Of a stretch of 20,099 nt of DNA, positions 17,558 through 20,099 are shown in pieces. Where the stretch lies: assembly GCF_000485595.1 (NCBI RefSeq), contig NW_014577127.1, positions 609,654 through 629,752 of the forward strand, in the 5' to 3' direction. The translations under genes were made by a program, and so were the position numbers. Source of the DNA: Priapulus caudatus. Taxonomy: Eukaryota > Priapulida > Priapulimorpha > Priapulimorphida > Priapulidae. Numbering within the stretch: the stretch's first letter is position 1; every line of letters begins with the position of its first letter. The notes beneath the pieces were generated by a model. It was not told where the DNA came from and ran no database searches. It saw nothing but the letters and a program-made list of their open reading frames with translations.

Positions 17558-17785
17558 CTACGCGTCCGGTCATATATTTCTTACGTTAAACCCAACTATT
17601 ATTTTTTCGGTAAAAAAATAAAACACTCAATCTTCACTCAAAAACTTCAATGTTCTTGTAACTTTTGAAGCAATAGTAAATCCAAGTAAAAAATTTCAAC
17701 GATTTGAAAGAGCGGCGTAGCCTAAGTCGCTGACGTGGATTTGGAATCTGTGCTGAGCTTTGTAATTGGATGACCGGACGCGTAG
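17558..17785. mobile_element. candidate 228-bp element with perfect 16-bp terminal inverted repeats
   Basis: CTACGCGTCCGGTCAT at 17558-17573 is the exact reverse complement of ATGACCGGACGCGTAG at 17770-17785. The interior is AT-rich and non-coding. A related word, CCTACGCGTCGCGTTACCGG, lies just outside at 17521-17540. A CpG-rich 16-mer repeated exactly is unlikely by chance, and a small MITE is the simplest reading. The element boundary could extend further out. Confidence 0.5.
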
Positions 17786-18911
17786 CCATGCGTTATTTAT
17801 ATAGACCTTGACCGGCACGATGATACAAGTTCGCTGTCACTGGCCAAAAAGTAAGGCTCTGCCACTTCGTATAGATCGAATAATATTTGTGACCAATGTA
17901 TGTCTGTGTTTGTCTGATTCTTATTGCAAATTCCAATATTGGAGCACTATAGATAATGTCCAATTTGACGTTCATTTAGGGGTAAATTTGATGCTGAATG
18001 TCATTGCACATTGGGATTTTGACCTCCGAGGTCATCTGAGTCGCCAGGAGGAAAAAACGACAAAAAAAAACAGAACGACGCGTTATAGAAACTGACGGCT
18101 TTAGGACGGACTGAGCTGAACATGGTAATTCTAATCACTATTATAGTGCCTGCTTAGCTGTTTTTACATCGATATTATGTATTTATCTATTAATTTAAGG
18201 ACGAATACATTTGCGAAAAGATATGTAAAACAGTTACACCATCAGGTGTTACACTCAGGTATCACCCGGCGTAAAATTATTGTACGAGTGAGTAAATGAG
18301 CTATTCACGAGTGCACACGCGAAGCATCAGTTATCGCTAACGCAGCGGTAAATCGCACCTTTGGTCGTGGATCAATAACAGTTATGGTAGCGCGGACATT
18401 TCGTGAGGCCGTCGCGGACGCGCTTCCAACGACTAGCTAGTTTCCCACTGACCGCAAGGTAGGGAAGGTAGACATCGCTGACCGAATCAAGAATTAAGTG
18501 ATTACGTCACGAATGTGTAGCACCATCAAGTATTATATTTGTGTATATTATGTACAAAATAAAATGTATGAAAATACCATTAGTGTTTCTGTTTACTTTT
18601 CATGCCTTATCAATACCTTCTTTATATGCCTAATTTGCCGCGTGAAAACATGAGAGACGCCAGTATCTAAGCAGTACTGGGGGAATTTAACCAACGTAAA
18701 CACATTTTTATCAGGTTTGAGAAGTTGAGGATATAATTTAGAACTTTTTTTCTTACTTTTAATGTAAAAAAAATTGCTTTTTTTTACAATTTTAACCATG
18801 GAAAATTCGTGGCGTAGTCAATTTACAAATAAAATGTTATTAGAAGCAGATAGAATAACTATGAGTTTACGATCTTTCACCTAAAAGCTTGCCGCAATTT
18901 CAATCAACCAT
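17786..18911. other. unique intergenic sequence, no gene seen
   Basis: An open frame of 95 codons at 17808-18095 has no recognisable domain. AATAAA occurs near 18560 (CAAAATAAAATG), but there is no upstream gene to attach it to. Confidence 0.5.
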
Positions 18912-19025
18912 CGTCACATGTCACATGTATGGTCACATGTCACATGTCAATGTCACATGGCACATTGTCACATGTCACATGTATTTAGTCACATTGGACA
19001 CATGTCACATGTATCGTCACATGTC
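18912..19025. repeat. GTCACAT heptamer array (CACATG-rich)
   Basis: About a dozen copies of GTCACAT or TCACATGT are arranged with spacers such as GTAT, GGCACATT and TTAG. Most copies create CACATG, an E-box-type word, and neighbouring ACATGT is self-complementary. A higher-order pattern (two heptamers plus ATGTAT) recurs about four times. Confidence 0.85.
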
Positions 19026-20099
19026 GGTGCTTTAATTTATTTTCAGTGCGACATTTGTCGTTGTGTTTTGTCAGCCACAAAATTCACGCTTGTGCTTTTA
19101 TATGTTATATTAATGTTATATTATATATATTATATATGATATATATAGTTAAAATAATGTTAAAAGACATCGTTTAACTTTGTTTATGAAAAATCCTATT
19201 AAGTAAATTGTCTTCTGTCAATTTATATGATTAATGTATTAAACATAAAAGCATTTACAACACACGCGCTTTATCACCTTGTTGTGTGTTAGATTATTAG
19301 CTTTAAGGTTGTCCCGTTCTATAGATGTAAGGTATGAAATATTACCGTTCTCTTTTTTCTGCGACCAGCCGCGTTCGATTACACAACTAGATTTAAATGC
19401 TGCATACATTCCAGAAGGTTTTCGTTCGATTACAGAAACGCAATAATACAATAATAATATAACCACTGTTACATTACGACTACTGGTCATCTACGATAGC
19501 CAACATCATTGCTTTGTAAACAATAGATATATATATAGCGATATAAGCGCCGAGGTGTGCGTAGACGTTAAAGAGTAACTATTGCAGCAGGATTTAGGGT
19601 CTGCATGTCAATAACGGCTAGGTCAGCAGTTATTACTAGTAAACTAGTTTGTAACTCGATTCACGATGCGGCATTCTCGCAGGACCAGTTGCGATTCCAA
19701 AGTTTACTAATAGCAAACTTAGGCGTCAATGCTTTTATACAAATAACTTGCTGACCAGCATTAAATCTCTCCCGATTCATAATACATATTTTACAAAAAT
19801 ATGCATATTAAAATAGAGAGAAGCGTCATTCTAGCATAAGATTTATATGATAACATTCCATCGAGTAGACCTCTCTAAGAAATTAGAAGAAGATCGTAGC
19901 ATGTAAGGTACATGCTGCATATACAGGTCAGTACACAATCTGACAACAGGAGTGTGTTAGCGCATGCGCAATTATCATCACCAGAGGAGTTATTATTTTT
20001 GTCATGGAATATGCATATTATATGCGTTACGTGGTATCTCACCACATATTGTATGAATTTAATTATTATCAGTTGTAACTGCGTTTTATGAATTAGATT
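19026..20099. other. unique AT-rich sequence, no gene seen
   Basis: A minus-strand open frame of 83 codons (19239-19490) has no recognisable domain. The only regulatory-looking word is GCGCATGCGC at 19960. Confidence 0.5.
19960..19969. promoter_or_regulatory. NRF-1/ewg-type palindrome GCGCATGCGC
   Basis: A perfect ten-base match to the NRF-1 family binding palindrome in AT-rich surroundings. It might mark the promoter of a gene beyond the window's right edge, but a single short site is weak evidence. Confidence 0.2.

Noticed and set aside
17808-18095. 95-codon open frame
   Set aside because: No domain, no supporting splice or poly(A) context, length within chance expectation for 20 kb read in six frames.

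Overview
This is eukaryotic genomic DNA. Six exons of one gene can be joined through GT...AG introns with a single consistent reading phase, a tRNA-derived relic is present, and hand tallying suggests roughly a sixth of the window is simple-sequence or tandem repeat. The modest AT-richness, small exons, short introns and a glycine/tyrosine-rich gene suggest an arthropod, probably an insect. That is an inference, and the species is not identifiable from the sequence alone.

Layout. Bases 1-727 hold a decayed tRNA-Arg(CCT)-like unit and an ATGGG-type satellite. Bases 728-5500 hold the clearest gene: a six-exon, plus-strand, multi-ankyrin-repeat protein of at least 471 residues, with about seven ankyrin repeats, a short basic helix resembling a degenerate IQ motif, and a low-complexity Ser/Pro-rich tail. 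Its third intron (1.85 kb) is mostly CA, GA, GACA and GATA repeats. A 0.5-kb GT tract follows the last exon. Bases 6233-9100 have no convincing gene but contain a small 92-bp foldback, a 17-bp inverted repeat, a short inverted copy of glycine-rich coding sequence at 7886-7920 and a CA tract.

Bases 9114-12808 look like a second transcription unit: a TATA-like box, a candidate non-coding first exon, two hairpins embedded in AT-rich repeats, a 0.6-kb CT tract, a 60-bp minisatellite, a 41-nt candidate exon with good splice sites, then 1.45 kb of GC-rich, repeat-built, glycine/tyrosine-rich coding-like sequence. It ends at a TAG at 12488 with a polyadenylation signal at 12803. The reading frame of that block is broken many times, and the spacing of its internal repeats is not a multiple of three, so it is either a pseudogene or an assembly with uncorrected indels.

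Bases 13000-20099 have no supported gene. The most structured parts are a long foldback at 15797-16252 with arms of about 130 bp, a compact 70-nt hairpin just beyond it (16304-16373), a pair of perfect 16-bp inverted repeats 228 bp apart (17558-17785), and an E-box-like heptamer array at 18912-19025. Nothing links the two genes functionally. I did not find a clearly new multi-gene system; the strongest second-look items are the foldbacks and hairpins and the frame-broken glycine-rich locus.
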